Below are positions 16,145 to 24,278 of a stretch of DNA of 57,103 bases, piece by piece (position 1 is the first letter of the stretch; each line of letters opens with the position of its first letter). The position numbers were made by a program, and so were the translations under genes. This stretch comes from Fimbriimonadaceae bacterium (lineage in GTDB: Bacteria > Armatimonadota > Fimbriimonadia > Fimbriimonadales > Fimbriimonadaceae): assembly GCA_025934835.1 (NCBI GenBank), contig JAICWL010000009.1, forward strand, positions 1-57,103, given 5' to 3'. The notes under the pieces were generated by a model that made no database searches, had not been told where the DNA came from, and worked only from the letters and a program-made list of their open reading frames with translations.

Positions 16145-18843
16145 CGAACGCCTCCCACTTCGAACGTCAGCGACCGCGTGCCGGAAGTCGCTACGAACAT
16201 GTAGTGTCCACCTGGCTTGACCTGCGCCGAGAGTCTGCGCACAGGGTCTTTCAACACGATATTCCGGGCGTGCCCGACGAGCTCCTTTAACCGGAGCGTG
16301 TACGTCCGGCCAACCTCGAGGCCGGACACGGTTACCGAATAGCTCTGGGTTCCCACCGGGCGGGCATCGCGGTAAAGCGAGCCCGAACCGATCTGGAAAC
16401 CGCCGATGCCGGGTGGAAGCTGGCTGTCTTCCTCAGGGTCGTATCCAGTCGTGGCGGTCGGACTCATCGAAAGGTAGCACTCCGTCTTGCCGCCAAAGCC
16501 GGTCGCCGTCAGGCTCAGTTGCCAGCGGGGCGCCGGCGGCGACGCGAACTCAGTAATGTGCCGGGTCGGCGTCGTTGGGGCGAATACCATGGTGGCGCCT
16601 TCGGGGGCCAGGCATCTCACGAGGTATCCCACCCCGGGCACGAACTGCGTTGCCTTTGTGAACGTGCCGGTTTCCGGCATGCCGCTCGCGGAGTCGGCTG
16701 GGCCGGGCGAGAATTGGAAGAAGTCCGCGCCGAGCACGCTCCCCACCGCCTCGTCGAAGTCGAGCGGCAGATCGGCAGCGTGGACGATGCGGATCTGCGT
16801 CGTCGGAATCGTCTGCATCAGCGGATCGGCAACCAGGTTCCAACCGGGCCGCAGAGCCACGGAAGTTTGAATTCCCGGGTTCACCCGACCGTCGACTTGG
16901 AGCGGGGTATCGGCTGGCAGTCGCACGAAATACCCTTCGCCAATCTTGAACGGCTCGGCATCCGGGAACAAGTCGTACGCGGCCTTCGACGAGTTGTACC
17001 GGGCGATAAGCGTCTGCGCGGGCTGGAGGCCGAGAATGTCGGGTGCGTAGCTCGCGAACGGGTCGACGGTGAAGCCGATCAAGTTGATTCCCTTCGGCAG
17101 CGTGCCGAAATCTTGGGTGCCCTCGCCGCCAACCCGGATGTCGAGAGCGAGCGGCCCGGCGCCCTTGTCGACCTTGCGCGAATAGATCGTTTGCTGGGAA
17201 TCGATGCCGGTCTGCAGAACTTCCACCAGCACCTGCTTATTGGCAAGCGGGTCGGTCTGAGAAGTGCTGATGCCGAACGCTCCGTTGGTTACGGTTGCCG
17301 TTCCAAATACCGTGCCGTCCGCGGTCACTCGGACCTGCAGTCCACTGTTCGGATCGGCCGGCGCTCCTACCACCGTGCCGTAAATATATGCCGCGTTAGG
17401 GTTCGATGCCGTGGCGATCGCCCCTGCCGGCACATACACGCGCTGAACCTGATCTTGAACGGGAACGTCGATGGCGACCCGGTAAGGCTGGCCGCCGTTC
17501 TGGTCCAGAAAATTGGGAGTCACCGATCCGTAGGCGCCTGCGATGTCCATGCGGACGCTTTGCGTGTCCGGATTCAGGCGGTTGTAATCGGGGTCCCAGA
17601 ATATCGGGAACGACGTGCCGCCCAGCAGCTGCTCGTCGCCGTTCGCGAGGCTCTGGAAAAACGTCGTTTGGATCAAGAACACGCCGAAGTCGGGTCCGGA
17701 GAGATTCGAGGTGATCGGTAGCGGCTGAACCTCGAGCTTAAGCCCGGCGGTCGTGTGCGTTTCGAGGATGTATTGACGCCGAAACCATTCGGCGAAGCTC
17801 AGGCCTTCTACCGTTGGGTCGCTCGGTCTGAGCGTGTTCAGCACCTGCTGTCCGAGCGCCACGAGCCCCGGAACGTCCGCGGCTAGAGCTGGGTTCGCGT
17901 AATAGCCCTGGTTGAACCGTGCGATGAAAGTGGGGTACTCGACGAGAAGCTTCTCCCACGCCGTACCCGACATCTGGTAGCGCAGCAGGAAAATTCCGCC
18001 GAGCGAGCCGCTGATCGGCAGGGGCTGATCGCGCAGGTTCGAGGGTATGAACTTGCTCGCTCCGAGCGCCCGCTGGTTGTACCAGTCGTAGAAAGGCGAC
18101 ACGTCGTACGTGTTCTCGAGCACCTGCTGCACGATCTCCTGGTCGAGCCCCGGCACCGCCGGAGCGATCTTCACGATCTTGATCGTGGCGGCACGGGCGA
18201 GACCTTCTTCGAACGCATCGAACGCGTACGGCGTGTCGCCCTGGTAGGCCAGGAGCAGCGTGTGGATGAAATTGACCGCGGCGGCCTCATTGCCGCTCGT
18301 GTAAACAGGGAAGCGGATCTCGGGCTGTCCCGAGCCGTTGTTGGGAACATAGAAACCGCCGGCCAGCGCGTCTCGGTCGCCGATCTGCGCGTCCCAATTG
18401 ATCACATGGACAATCTGGCTCTTGGCCGGCGGCCCGAAAATGGTGTCGATGGTCGGCTGGACGTCATCGAAAACGCTCTGGAGAAAGTCTCGATACGTTT
18501 GAGTGAATGCCCCGGGCCCGGTGGTGTCGAACGCCAGCGTGATGCCTCCACCGCGAGTGGCCGGCCCGACCGGCGGAAGCTTGCGGCCGTTCTCGTAGAG
18601 TTCGACCCGGGTCGGAAAAGAAAGCGGGATCTGATCGTGGTATCGGCCCGAGCGCGCCAGATCGAGTCTGTTGGCCCGAGTGAGCTTCTCGACTTGCCTC
18701 GCGAACGCGCGCACGGCTGTGTCCGCTTTCGCCATCACGTCGCCGGAGCGCGTGCCGCCGATATCTACGTGGAGCGAGTTCGTTTGGGCGAACCCGACCC
18801 CCAGGCCGGCGACGAAAGCTAGGACAGTTCGCAGGGTCTGCAT
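16141..18843 (-). CDS. Large secreted protein with degenerate metallopeptidase motif
   Basis: 900 residues with a signal peptide (TVLAFVAGLGVGFAQ). Residues ~100-400 look like an MA-clan (gluzincin) peptidase fold: FIHTLLLAYQGD is followed by AFEEGLARA, which matches the usual HExxH...EG(L/A) layout, but the glutamate and second histidine of HExxH are replaced by T and L (H194, T195, L198). The catalytic zinc site therefore appears lost. A beta-sandwich segment (~480-570) and repeated GW..-type regions follow (GINLIGFTVDPF and GWNLVADPL). It begins a unit with the two downstream genes. No exact family is recognised. Confidence 0.65.
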   Translation of the reverse strand: MQTLRTVLAFVAGLGVGFAQTNSLHVDIGGTRSGDVMAKADTAVRAFARQVEKLTRANRLDLARSGRYHDQIPLSFPTRVELYENGRKLPPVGPATRGGGITLAFDTTGPGAFTQTYRDFLQSVFDDVQPTIDTIFGPPAKSQIVHVINWDAQIGDRDALAGGFYVPNNGSGQPEIRFPVYTSGNEAAAVNFIHTLLLAYQGDTPYAFDAFEEGLARAATIKIVKIAPAVPGLDQEIVQQVLENTYDVSPFYDWYNQRALGASKFIPSNLRDQPLPISGSLGGIFLLRYQMSGTAWEKLLVEYPTFIARFNQGYYANPALAADVPGLVALGQQVLNTLRPSDPTVEGLSFAEWFRRQYILETHTTAGLKLEVQPLPITSNLSGPDFGVFLIQTTFFQSLANGDEQLLGGTSFPIFWDPDYNRLNPDTQSVRMDIAGAYGSVTPNFLDQNGGQPYRVAIDVPVQDQVQRVYVPAGAIATASNPNAAYIYGTVVGAPADPNSGLQVRVTADGTVFGTATVTNGAFGISTSQTDPLANKQVLVEVLQTGIDSQQTIYSRKVDKGAGPLALDIRVGGEGTQDFGTLPKGINLIGFTVDPFASYAPDILGLQPAQTLIARYNSSKAAYDLFPDAEPFKIGEGYFVRLPADTPLQVDGRVNPGIQTSVALRPGWNLVADPLMQTIPTTQIRIVHAADLPLDFDEAVGSVLGADFFQFSPGPADSASGMPETGTFTKATQFVPGVGYLVRCLAPEGATMVFAPTTPTRHITEFASPPAPRWQLSLTATGFGGKTECYLSMSPTATTGYDPEEDSQLPPGIGGFQIGSGSLYRDARPVGTQSYSVTVSGLEVGRTYTLRLKELVGHARNIVLKDPVRRLSAQVKPGGHYMFVATSGTRSLTFEVGGVR

Positions 18844-18911
18844 GATGTGTTGACGTGCGCTCGGGCGGCGTTTGCTCGAAGCCGAGCGGGCGGGCCATCC
18901 GATAGCTGGTT

Positions 18912-20246
18912 CTACGGCATCACGAACGACTCTATTCTGCTCAATGTCATTCCCGCTCCATCATTCGTGCTCCCGAGCACCGCGAAGAAGTACGTCTTGC
19001 CGCTCTGCAGCGCCGGTCCGCCATAAACGTACGACGTATCGGTAGTCTGATTCGAGAAGAAATGGAAGCCGCTCGGCACGCCGACGGCAGGGTATTGGTC
19101 GTACACCAGCACCTCGTATTGTTGGGCGCCATACGCCGGGCTCCAATGGAACGTGAGAGGCCCGAATGACGGCTGCAGCGCGACGACTTGTCCCAGCGTC
19201 GGCGCATGAACCACGGAGCTCAGGGCGCTCTCGCCGTGCCCGTGGCTCGTGTACGACGTGCTCAGCGAGGATGCGGCGTAGCTGTACTCCTGGCCCTGCG
19301 TCAGCTCCCGGTCACTATCCTCGTAGGTGTCGGAGAGCGGATCGCGCAGAAAATCGATGCCGGTCAGCGCGGTTGGGTCCGGCCCGCGGTAGATGCCGAA
19401 GCCGAGGAGCGACTGGAAGTCGGGCCTGTCCCAAAACAGATCGACCTCGATGACGTCGCCGGTGGCCGAGTCACGCGCTTTCGCGGCGGCGACATGCCGG
19501 CTGGTCCGGCGAGGGTCGAGCATCCGCTTGATCGCCTCGATGCCTCGGCTGAGCTGCAGACTGCGAGTCACTTCTTTGGGGGATGTCCAAGAGGTCGCGC
19601 TCAGGTTCGTGGGCGGAGGTGGGACGTTTCCCGTGGCATCGGGAATGACAAAGTTTTCAGTGCGGTCCTCGCCTTGATTGAGCGTTACCACGTCCGAGTC
19701 GGAATCGAAGCCTTGCGCATTCGCCACGAGCGCATACTCTTGACCGGACTTGAGCCCCTCGATGCGGTAATGACCGTCCGAATCGGTGATGGCCAACGAG
19801 CTGCTCACGACTGCGCCGTTGTTCTGCCTCGCGAACACGTGGGCTCCTTCGACCGCGAGCCCGGTGCGGTCGGCTACGGTTCCCTCGATGGTCGCCTGCT
19901 CGCTGTCCGGATACACGGCGATGTTCAAGCTCTTGAGCCGTGCGTCCGTCGGGATGCGAGCGACGTTCTGACCAAAGTAGCGAACTCCGCCGACGGTGAT
20001 TTCAGCACGGACGACCACGTCGAACTTGTTCCGTACGTTCGTGATCACATAGCCGCCGGTCGAATTCGAGAGGGTCTGATTATCGTCTGCCCAAACCCTG
20101 GCGCCGCGGACGACATCGCCCGTCTCGTTGAAAATGGCTCCCGAAACGTCTCCGGAGCCGCTCGGATTCAAGCCGCCGCACCCTGCGCAGAAGACGATCA
20201 CACCCACCGCGCAGCATCGCGCGAACGAAGAGAGAATGCAATCCAC
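18912..20246 (-). CDS. Lipoprotein with carboxypeptidase-regulatory and fibronectin-like domains
   Basis: 444 residues from GTG at 20246, with a lipobox in VFCAGCGG. Two CarboxypepD_reg-like repeats follow (~30-110, beginning DVSGAIFNETGDVVRGARVWADD, and ~115-200, with TIEGTVADRTGLAVEGAHVFA). A fibronectin type III-like region (~205-440) contains PPPTNLSATSW and ALQPSFGPLTFHWSPAYGAQQYEVLVYD. No catalytic motif is seen. It probably sits on the outer surface or in the periplasm as a binding or scaffold protein. It is the first of several minus-strand envelope genes; the next starts 68 bp downstream. Confidence 0.68.
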   Translation of the reverse strand: MDCILSSFARCCAVGVIVFCAGCGGLNPSGSGDVSGAIFNETGDVVRGARVWADDNQTLSNSTGGYVITNVRNKFDVVVRAEITVGGVRYFGQNVARIPTDARLKSLNIAVYPDSEQATIEGTVADRTGLAVEGAHVFARQNNGAVVSSSLAITDSDGHYRIEGLKSGQEYALVANAQGFDSDSDVVTLNQGEDRTENFVIPDATGNVPPPPTNLSATSWTSPKEVTRSLQLSRGIEAIKRMLDPRRTSRHVAAAKARDSATGDVIEVDLFWDRPDFQSLLGFGIYRGPDPTALTGIDFLRDPLSDTYEDSDRELTQGQEYSYAASSLSTSYTSHGHGESALSSVVHAPTLGQVVALQPSFGPLTFHWSPAYGAQQYEVLVYDQYPAVGVPSGFHFFSNQTTDTSYVYGGPALQSGKTYFFAVLGSTNDGAGMTLSRIESFVMP

Positions 20247-20275
20247 ATTTTCACTACGAGCCGAAGCGACTCAGG

Positions 20276-20692
20276 TTACGCCCGTGGCTCTTCGACCCCT
20301 ATCCAACCGGAGTCGCCGTCGCGATAGTGCTCCTTTTTCCAGATCGGGACCCGGGACTTGACCTCATCCACGATGAAGCGGCATGCATCGAAAGCTTCAG
20401 CGCGGTGACCGGCCGCCACGCGGACCCTGATCGCGAGGTCGCCGATCTCGAGCCTGCCAACGCGGTGGACGCACCAAGCGGCTTCGATGGGGAACTTGGC
20501 GCCGGCCTCGGTTAAAATTCGCTCACCCTCCTTGACCGCGAGCGCCTCATACACTTCGTATTCGAGCAGCGACACTTCCCGCCCTTCGTTCAAATCGCGC
20601 ACCAGTCCGATGAACTCCACGATGCCCCCGACATGCGATTGTCCACCTGGCGGCGAAAGCGATTCTAGAGGTTCGGCGGTTATCTGAAACAT
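20276..20692 (-). CDS. moaE: Molybdopterin synthase large subunit MoaE
   Basis: With MoaD, inserts two sulphurs into precursor Z (cPMP) to make molybdopterin. The 138 residues match the usual length. Conserved motifs are present: GGIVEFIGLVRDLNEG at the N-terminus, VHRVGRLEIGD in the middle, and the lysine-containing VDEVKSRVPIWKKEHYRDG near the C-terminus, which includes the catalytic lysines. It is the last gene of the minus-strand cluster mobA-moeA-moaD-moaE, 25 bp after moaD. Confidence 0.95.
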   Translation of the reverse strand: MFQITAEPLESLSPPGGQSHVGGIVEFIGLVRDLNEGREVSLLEYEVYEALAVKEGERILTEAGAKFPIEAAWCVHRVGRLEIGDLAIRVRVAAGHRAEAFDACRFIVDEVKSRVPIWKKEHYRDGDSGWIGVEEPRA

Positions 20693-20717
20693 GGTTCGGA
20701 ACGAGAGTATGGCGCGG

Positions 20718-20957
20718 CTATCCGCCTGCGACCGGAGGAATGAACGTCACTTCGTCGCCATCTTGCAAGAGCCGACCGCCCTCCGCGAATTCGCCGTTGA
20801 CCGCGACCCGCAGACAAGCCCAGGGCAGAGGAAGCCCAAAAGCCTCCTGTAGCTCGCGATAGAGCTCCTCGGGCGTCGCCGACTTGGTTTCTCGGGACTC
20901 TTCCGAGACTGCGCGCTTTTCGCGAAGCGATGCGAAATATCGAATTTGAACTCTCAT
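20718..20957 (-). CDS. moaD: Molybdopterin synthase small subunit MoaD (sulphur carrier)
   Basis: 79 residues of the ThiS/MoaD ubiquitin-like fold, ending in the Gly-Gly (PPVAGG) whose C-terminus is turned into a thiocarboxylate that donates sulphur to MoaE. The strand IRYFASLRE and the FIPPVAGG end are typical. It overlaps the end of moeA by 4 bp and precedes moaE by 25 bp, so the two synthase subunits are co-expressed. The MoeB-type activating enzyme is not in this window. Confidence 0.94.
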   Translation of the reverse strand: MRVQIRYFASLREKRAVSEESRETKSATPEELYRELQEAFGLPLPWACLRVAVNGEFAEGGRLLQDGDEVTFIPPVAGG

Positions 20958-22174
20958 ATCGCTCCCCAGCGAATCATCGTCGCTCTAACGACCGTTCCGC
21001 GCGGCAGCCGCTCCGATTCTGCCGGCAGATGGATCAAACAGTCCCCATTCGCGAGCCCTGTGAGCATATTCGAAACCTGGCCGCCGGCGGGCCCTACAGA
21101 GGTGCCGTCTGGCCGGAGATCGGCGACGCCTCGCATTAACTCCATACGTCCAGCCGCCTTAGTTACGTCGCAAGCGAGAGTCGCCTGAAAGCTGCCTAGC
21201 CCAGGATCGGCTCCGAGCATCTTGAACAGAGCGGGCCGAACGAGCATCAAGAAAGTGACCAGCGCGGCTGCGGGATTGCCGGGTAGCCCGAATACTTTCG
21301 CGCCGCCAGGATGGACTCCGTAGAAGAACGGCTTGCCCGGCTTCAAGGCCACCCGCCAGAAGCGCTCCTCGACGCCCAATTCGGCGAGGCTCTCTTTGAC
21401 GAGGTCGAAGTCCCCTACCGACACGCCGCCCGTCGTAATCACCACATCCGAGCCGGCCAGCGCCTGGGCGAGCGCTTCCCGCGTTCCTGCGGCGTCGTCG
21501 CGCACCACCGAAGTGCCCGCCGGGATGCCAATCTCGCGCAGGGCGGCACGTAGCGAGTGACGGTTCGATTCGAAGATCTTTGCCTCGCCGAGCTCCTCGC
21601 CAGGTTCCACCAGCTCGCTGCCGGTGGCAACGATGGCGACTCTCGGTGGCTTCGCGCACGGAAACGACGGGTAGCCCATCGCGGCGATCAGCCCTACGAC
21701 GGGAGGAGACGCATAGACTCCGGCGGGCAACAGTTCGCGTCCATTCGCGAACTCTTCGGACCTCCTGCGAACGTGCTCACCCGAGGTGGGCTGCTCGAAA
21801 AACGTCGCTCGCTCGCCTTCGGCATGCACATCCTCTTGCATCACGATGGCGTCGGCGCCTTGGGGAATCGCCGCACCGGTGAAGATCCTGGCTGCGGAGC
21901 CAGGCTCCAGCGGATGCGCGGCGGCTCCAGCCTGCACGACCTCGCTGATCCGCAGCGACACCGGATGATCGCGCGACGCGCCGCGAAGTGTTTCCGCCAG
22001 AACCGCGTATCCATCGACCGCGGAGTTGTCGAACCGAGGCGAATCCATCGTAGCGAGCAGCGGGCGGCCAAGCACGCTCGGCTCCTGCTCCAGCTCTGCG
22101 AGCGTTCGTTGCACCTCGCCAAGCGGGCGAGCGTCCGAAAGCAAAATCTCGAGGGCTTGATGGTAGGAGATCAT
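20954..22174 (-). CDS. moeA: Molybdopterin molybdenumtransferase MoeA
   Basis: Inserts molybdenum into adenylated molybdopterin. The 406 residues contain the family's ordered signatures: PRFDNSAVDGYAV (~45-57), VQAGAAAHPLEPGSAARIFTGA, MQEDV, VAIVATGSELVEPGEE at ~185-200, SNRHSLRAAL, VITTGGVSVGDFDLVKE, and KPGKPFFYGVHPGGAKVFGLPGNPAAALVTF. All match an intact MoeA/gephyrin-E domain. Its start lies 1 bp after the mobA stop and its end overlaps moaD, a tight operon. Confidence 0.96.
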   Translation of the reverse strand: MISYHQALEILLSDARPLGEVQRTLAELEQEPSVLGRPLLATMDSPRFDNSAVDGYAVLAETLRGASRDHPVSLRISEVVQAGAAAHPLEPGSAARIFTGAAIPQGADAIVMQEDVHAEGERATFFEQPTSGEHVRRRSEEFANGRELLPAGVYASPPVVGLIAAMGYPSFPCAKPPRVAIVATGSELVEPGEELGEAKIFESNRHSLRAALREIGIPAGTSVVRDDAAGTREALAQALAGSDVVITTGGVSVGDFDLVKESLAELGVEERFWRVALKPGKPFFYGVHPGGAKVFGLPGNPAAALVTFLMLVRPALFKMLGADPGLGSFQATLACDVTKAAGRMELMRGVADLRPDGTSVGPAGGQVSNMLTGLANGDCLIHLPAESERLPRGTVVRATMIRWGAI

Positions 22175-22175
22175 T

Positions 22176-22745
22176 TCAGCCCCTCAGCTCCAACTCGACT
22201 TCCTCCGGGGTATTCGCGCCTCGGATGGCGAGCGGGTCGATGCCCATGAGACGCAGCTCGTCCTGTTCGACCTCGCGCACATCGAGCCGATCGAGCCACG
22301 CCATCATCGATCTTCCGCCGGCAGAAACACTTTCCCGAAGCTTTTCGAACGCACGGCTCCGGTATAGGGCGCACAGCGGCTGCCTGTGTCCCAGGGTCAG
22401 CGGAACCACGGCGTCGCTGTCCGTAGCGAGCGAGCCAAGCGCCTTCGCAACCTCGGCGCCGAAGCTCGGCATGTCGCACGAGGCGACGAACACCCAATCG
22501 CGGCTCGGCGAGAATCGCGACAGCGCGGATGCCGGCCCCATATGGGTTTCGGCGTCCTCGAGAAGCGCGGCCCCAGTCGGCGCCTCGGGCCCGAGAACCG
22601 TGACCGGTCCCAACGGAAGCAGCGCCCGAACAGTTCGCTCGAGCAACGTTTCATCGCCGACGCGCAAGCTGCCCTTGGGAAAGCCCATCCGGGAGCTCTT
22701 CCCTCCGGCGAGCACGACCGCTTCGAACTCTGTTTCGAATCTCAT
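22176..22745 (-). CDS. mobA: Molybdenum cofactor guanylyltransferase MobA
   Basis: Attaches GMP to Mo-molybdopterin to form the bis-MGD cofactor used by DMSO-reductase-family enzymes. The 189 residues carry the nucleotide-binding signature VVLAGGKSSRMGFPKGSL at the N-terminus and the CDMPSF metal motif at ~93-98. It is the first gene of the mobA-moeA-moaD-moaE unit and divergent from modA, 85 bp away. No molybdoenzyme gene is in the window. Confidence 0.92.
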   Translation of the reverse strand: MRFETEFEAVVLAGGKSSRMGFPKGSLRVGDETLLERTVRALLPLGPVTVLGPEAPTGAALLEDAETHMGPASALSRFSPSRDWVFVASCDMPSFGAEVAKALGSLATDSDAVVPLTLGHRQPLCALYRSRAFEKLRESVSAGGRSMMAWLDRLDVREVEQDELRLMGIDPLAIRGANTPEEVELELRG

Positions 22746-22830
22746 CGCTTGATGCTTTCATCGTAGACGGTCTGCGCGCCCCCAGGCTGCCTCAAGGCGA
22801 AAGGTCGCTTGCAAGTGCCAATCTAAATGC

Positions 22831-23604
22831 ATGAATCTGCGGCTCGTGGTGCTCGTCTGCGTGCTCGCTGCTCTGCTCGTGGGCTGCGGGAGCGCTGAGA
22901 CGTCCGCGAGTCAGGACATCACCGTTTCCGCAGCCTCATCACTCACCGAGGCAGTCACCGAAATCGCGCGCAAGTTCGAAGCGGCGAACCCCGGCGTGCG
23001 AGCACACTTGAATTTCGCCTCCTCCGGCGTGCTGCAAAAGCAGATCGAGCAGGGCGCTCCCGCGGACGTTTTCATTTCGGCTTCCAGCAAGGAGATGGAT
23101 GCCTTGCAGCGCGAAAGGCTCATAGTGACCGAGACGAGGGCCAATATCGCCGCCAACAAGCTTGTGTTGATCGCACCCGCCTCGACCAAGCTCGAAGGGT
23201 GGGACGGGCTCGCCCGATCGAACCAAATCGCTATTTCCAACCCGGACACGGTCCCGTCGGGAAGGTACGCCAGGCAAACCCTCAGAAAGCTCGGTCTATG
23301 GGACAAGCTACAGCACAAGCTGGTGCTCGGCGAAAACGTGCGGCAGACCCTCGCCTACGTGTCGCGGGGCGACGTCGATGCAGGCATCGTATTCGCCACC
23401 GACGCCAGAATCGAGAAGGATCGCGTGAAAATTGTCGCCGAAGCGAAGCCGGGCGTGGACCACGACCCGATCGCCTACCCGGCAGCGCTGGTCGCCGCGA
23501 GCTCTAAGAACGTGGCCGCTCGTCGCTTCCTCGACTACCTCCGATCGCCCGATGCCGGCGCTGTGCTTGCGAGCTTCGGCTTTTCGGTTCCCATGGCGGC
23601 GTGA
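22831..23604 (+). CDS. modA: Molybdate ABC transporter substrate-binding protein ModA
   Basis: Periplasmic molybdate-binding lipoprotein. 257 residues; a lipobox (LLVGCGS, cysteine at ~18) replaces the usual cleaved signal. The fold has the ModA signatures VSAASSLTEAVTEIARKFE (~28-46), FASSGVLQKQIEQGAPADVFISA, DTVPSGRYARQTL and DVDAGIVFATDAR, which line the oxyanion site. It overlaps modB by 4 bp (ATGA). It is beside, and divergent from, the cofactor synthesis cluster that uses the imported metal. Confidence 0.94.
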   Translation: MNLRLVVLVCVLAALLVGCGSAETSASQDITVSAASSLTEAVTEIARKFEAANPGVRAHLNFASSGVLQKQIEQGAPADVFISASSKEMDALQRERLIVTETRANIAANKLVLIAPASTKLEGWDGLARSNQIAISNPDTVPSGRYARQTLRKLGLWDKLQHKLVLGENVRQTLAYVSRGDVDAGIVFATDARIEKDRVKIVAEAKPGVDHDPIAYPAALVAASSKNVAARRFLDYLRSPDAGAVLASFGFSVPMAA

Positions 23605-24278
23605 TGGCTCTGTCGGCTTTGCGGTTGTCCCTGCTCGTATCCGGCGCGGCAATCGTTTGGGTTCTGATATTAGGCACGATCATCGCGTGGCGGCTCGCCA
23701 CCATGCGGCGGGCGGGTCGGCTGGTCATCGAATCCGTGCTGATGCTGCCGCTGGTGCTGCCGCCGACCGTCGTGGGCTTCGCGTTGCTGCTGACCCTCGG
23801 GCGCGGGACTGCGTTGGGCGCGTGGATAAACGATTCGCTCGGCATTCACCTGCTCTTTACATGGCAGGGAGCGTCGCTTGCAGCGGCGGTGATGTCTCTG
23901 CCTCTGTACACTCTCATGGCGTCGACTGCGTTCGCGAGCATCGAGCCGGAGCACCTGGATACGGCACGCGTGTTCGGGGCCGGCGAGCTTACGATCCTCG
24001 CCCGGGTGATGGTGCCGATGACCTTGAGGGCGCTCGTCGCAGGCGCATGCCTCGCGCTGGCCCGATCGCTCGGCGAGTTCGGCGCGACGCTGATGATTGC
24101 CGGGTCGATTCCCGGTCGGACCCGCACCCTGTCCCTCGCGCTTTACTCCGCTGTGGAGTCGGGCGAAGACCGAGCTGCGGTCCAGATCGCGCTTCTGCTC
24201 GTGTGTCTCACCTTGGCGTTGATCGGCAGCCTCGGCATGCTGGGAAGCCGGCTGCGACTGCCGATGTCCACTCGCTAA
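23601..24278 (+). CDS. modB: Molybdate ABC transporter permease ModB
   Basis: 225 residues with about five membrane helices. The EAA loop that contacts the ATPase is present (LDTARVFGAGELTILARVMVPMTLRAL, ~118-143). Length and pattern fit ModB. Its start overlaps modA by 4 bp. The ATPase ModC, which normally follows or is fused, is missing: the next gene is on the other strand and the two stops interlock in CTAA at 24275-24278. Confidence 0.92.
   Translation: MMALSALRLSLLVSGAAIVWVLILGTIIAWRLATMRRAGRLVIESVLMLPLVLPPTVVGFALLLTLGRGTALGAWINDSLGIHLLFTWQGASLAAAVMSLPLYTLMASTAFASIEPEHLDTARVFGAGELTILARVMVPMTLRALVAGACLALARSLGEFGATLMIAGSIPGRTRTLSLALYSAVESGEDRAAVQIALLLVCLTLALIGSLGMLGSRLRLPMSTR

Noticed and set aside
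22746..22830. A molybdenum cofactor riboswitch or ModE site between mobA and modA
   Set aside because: The 85-bp gap is too short for the riboswitch plus promoter, and only short CTTGCAAG and GCCTCAAGGC palindromes are seen, without a clear ModE consensus.
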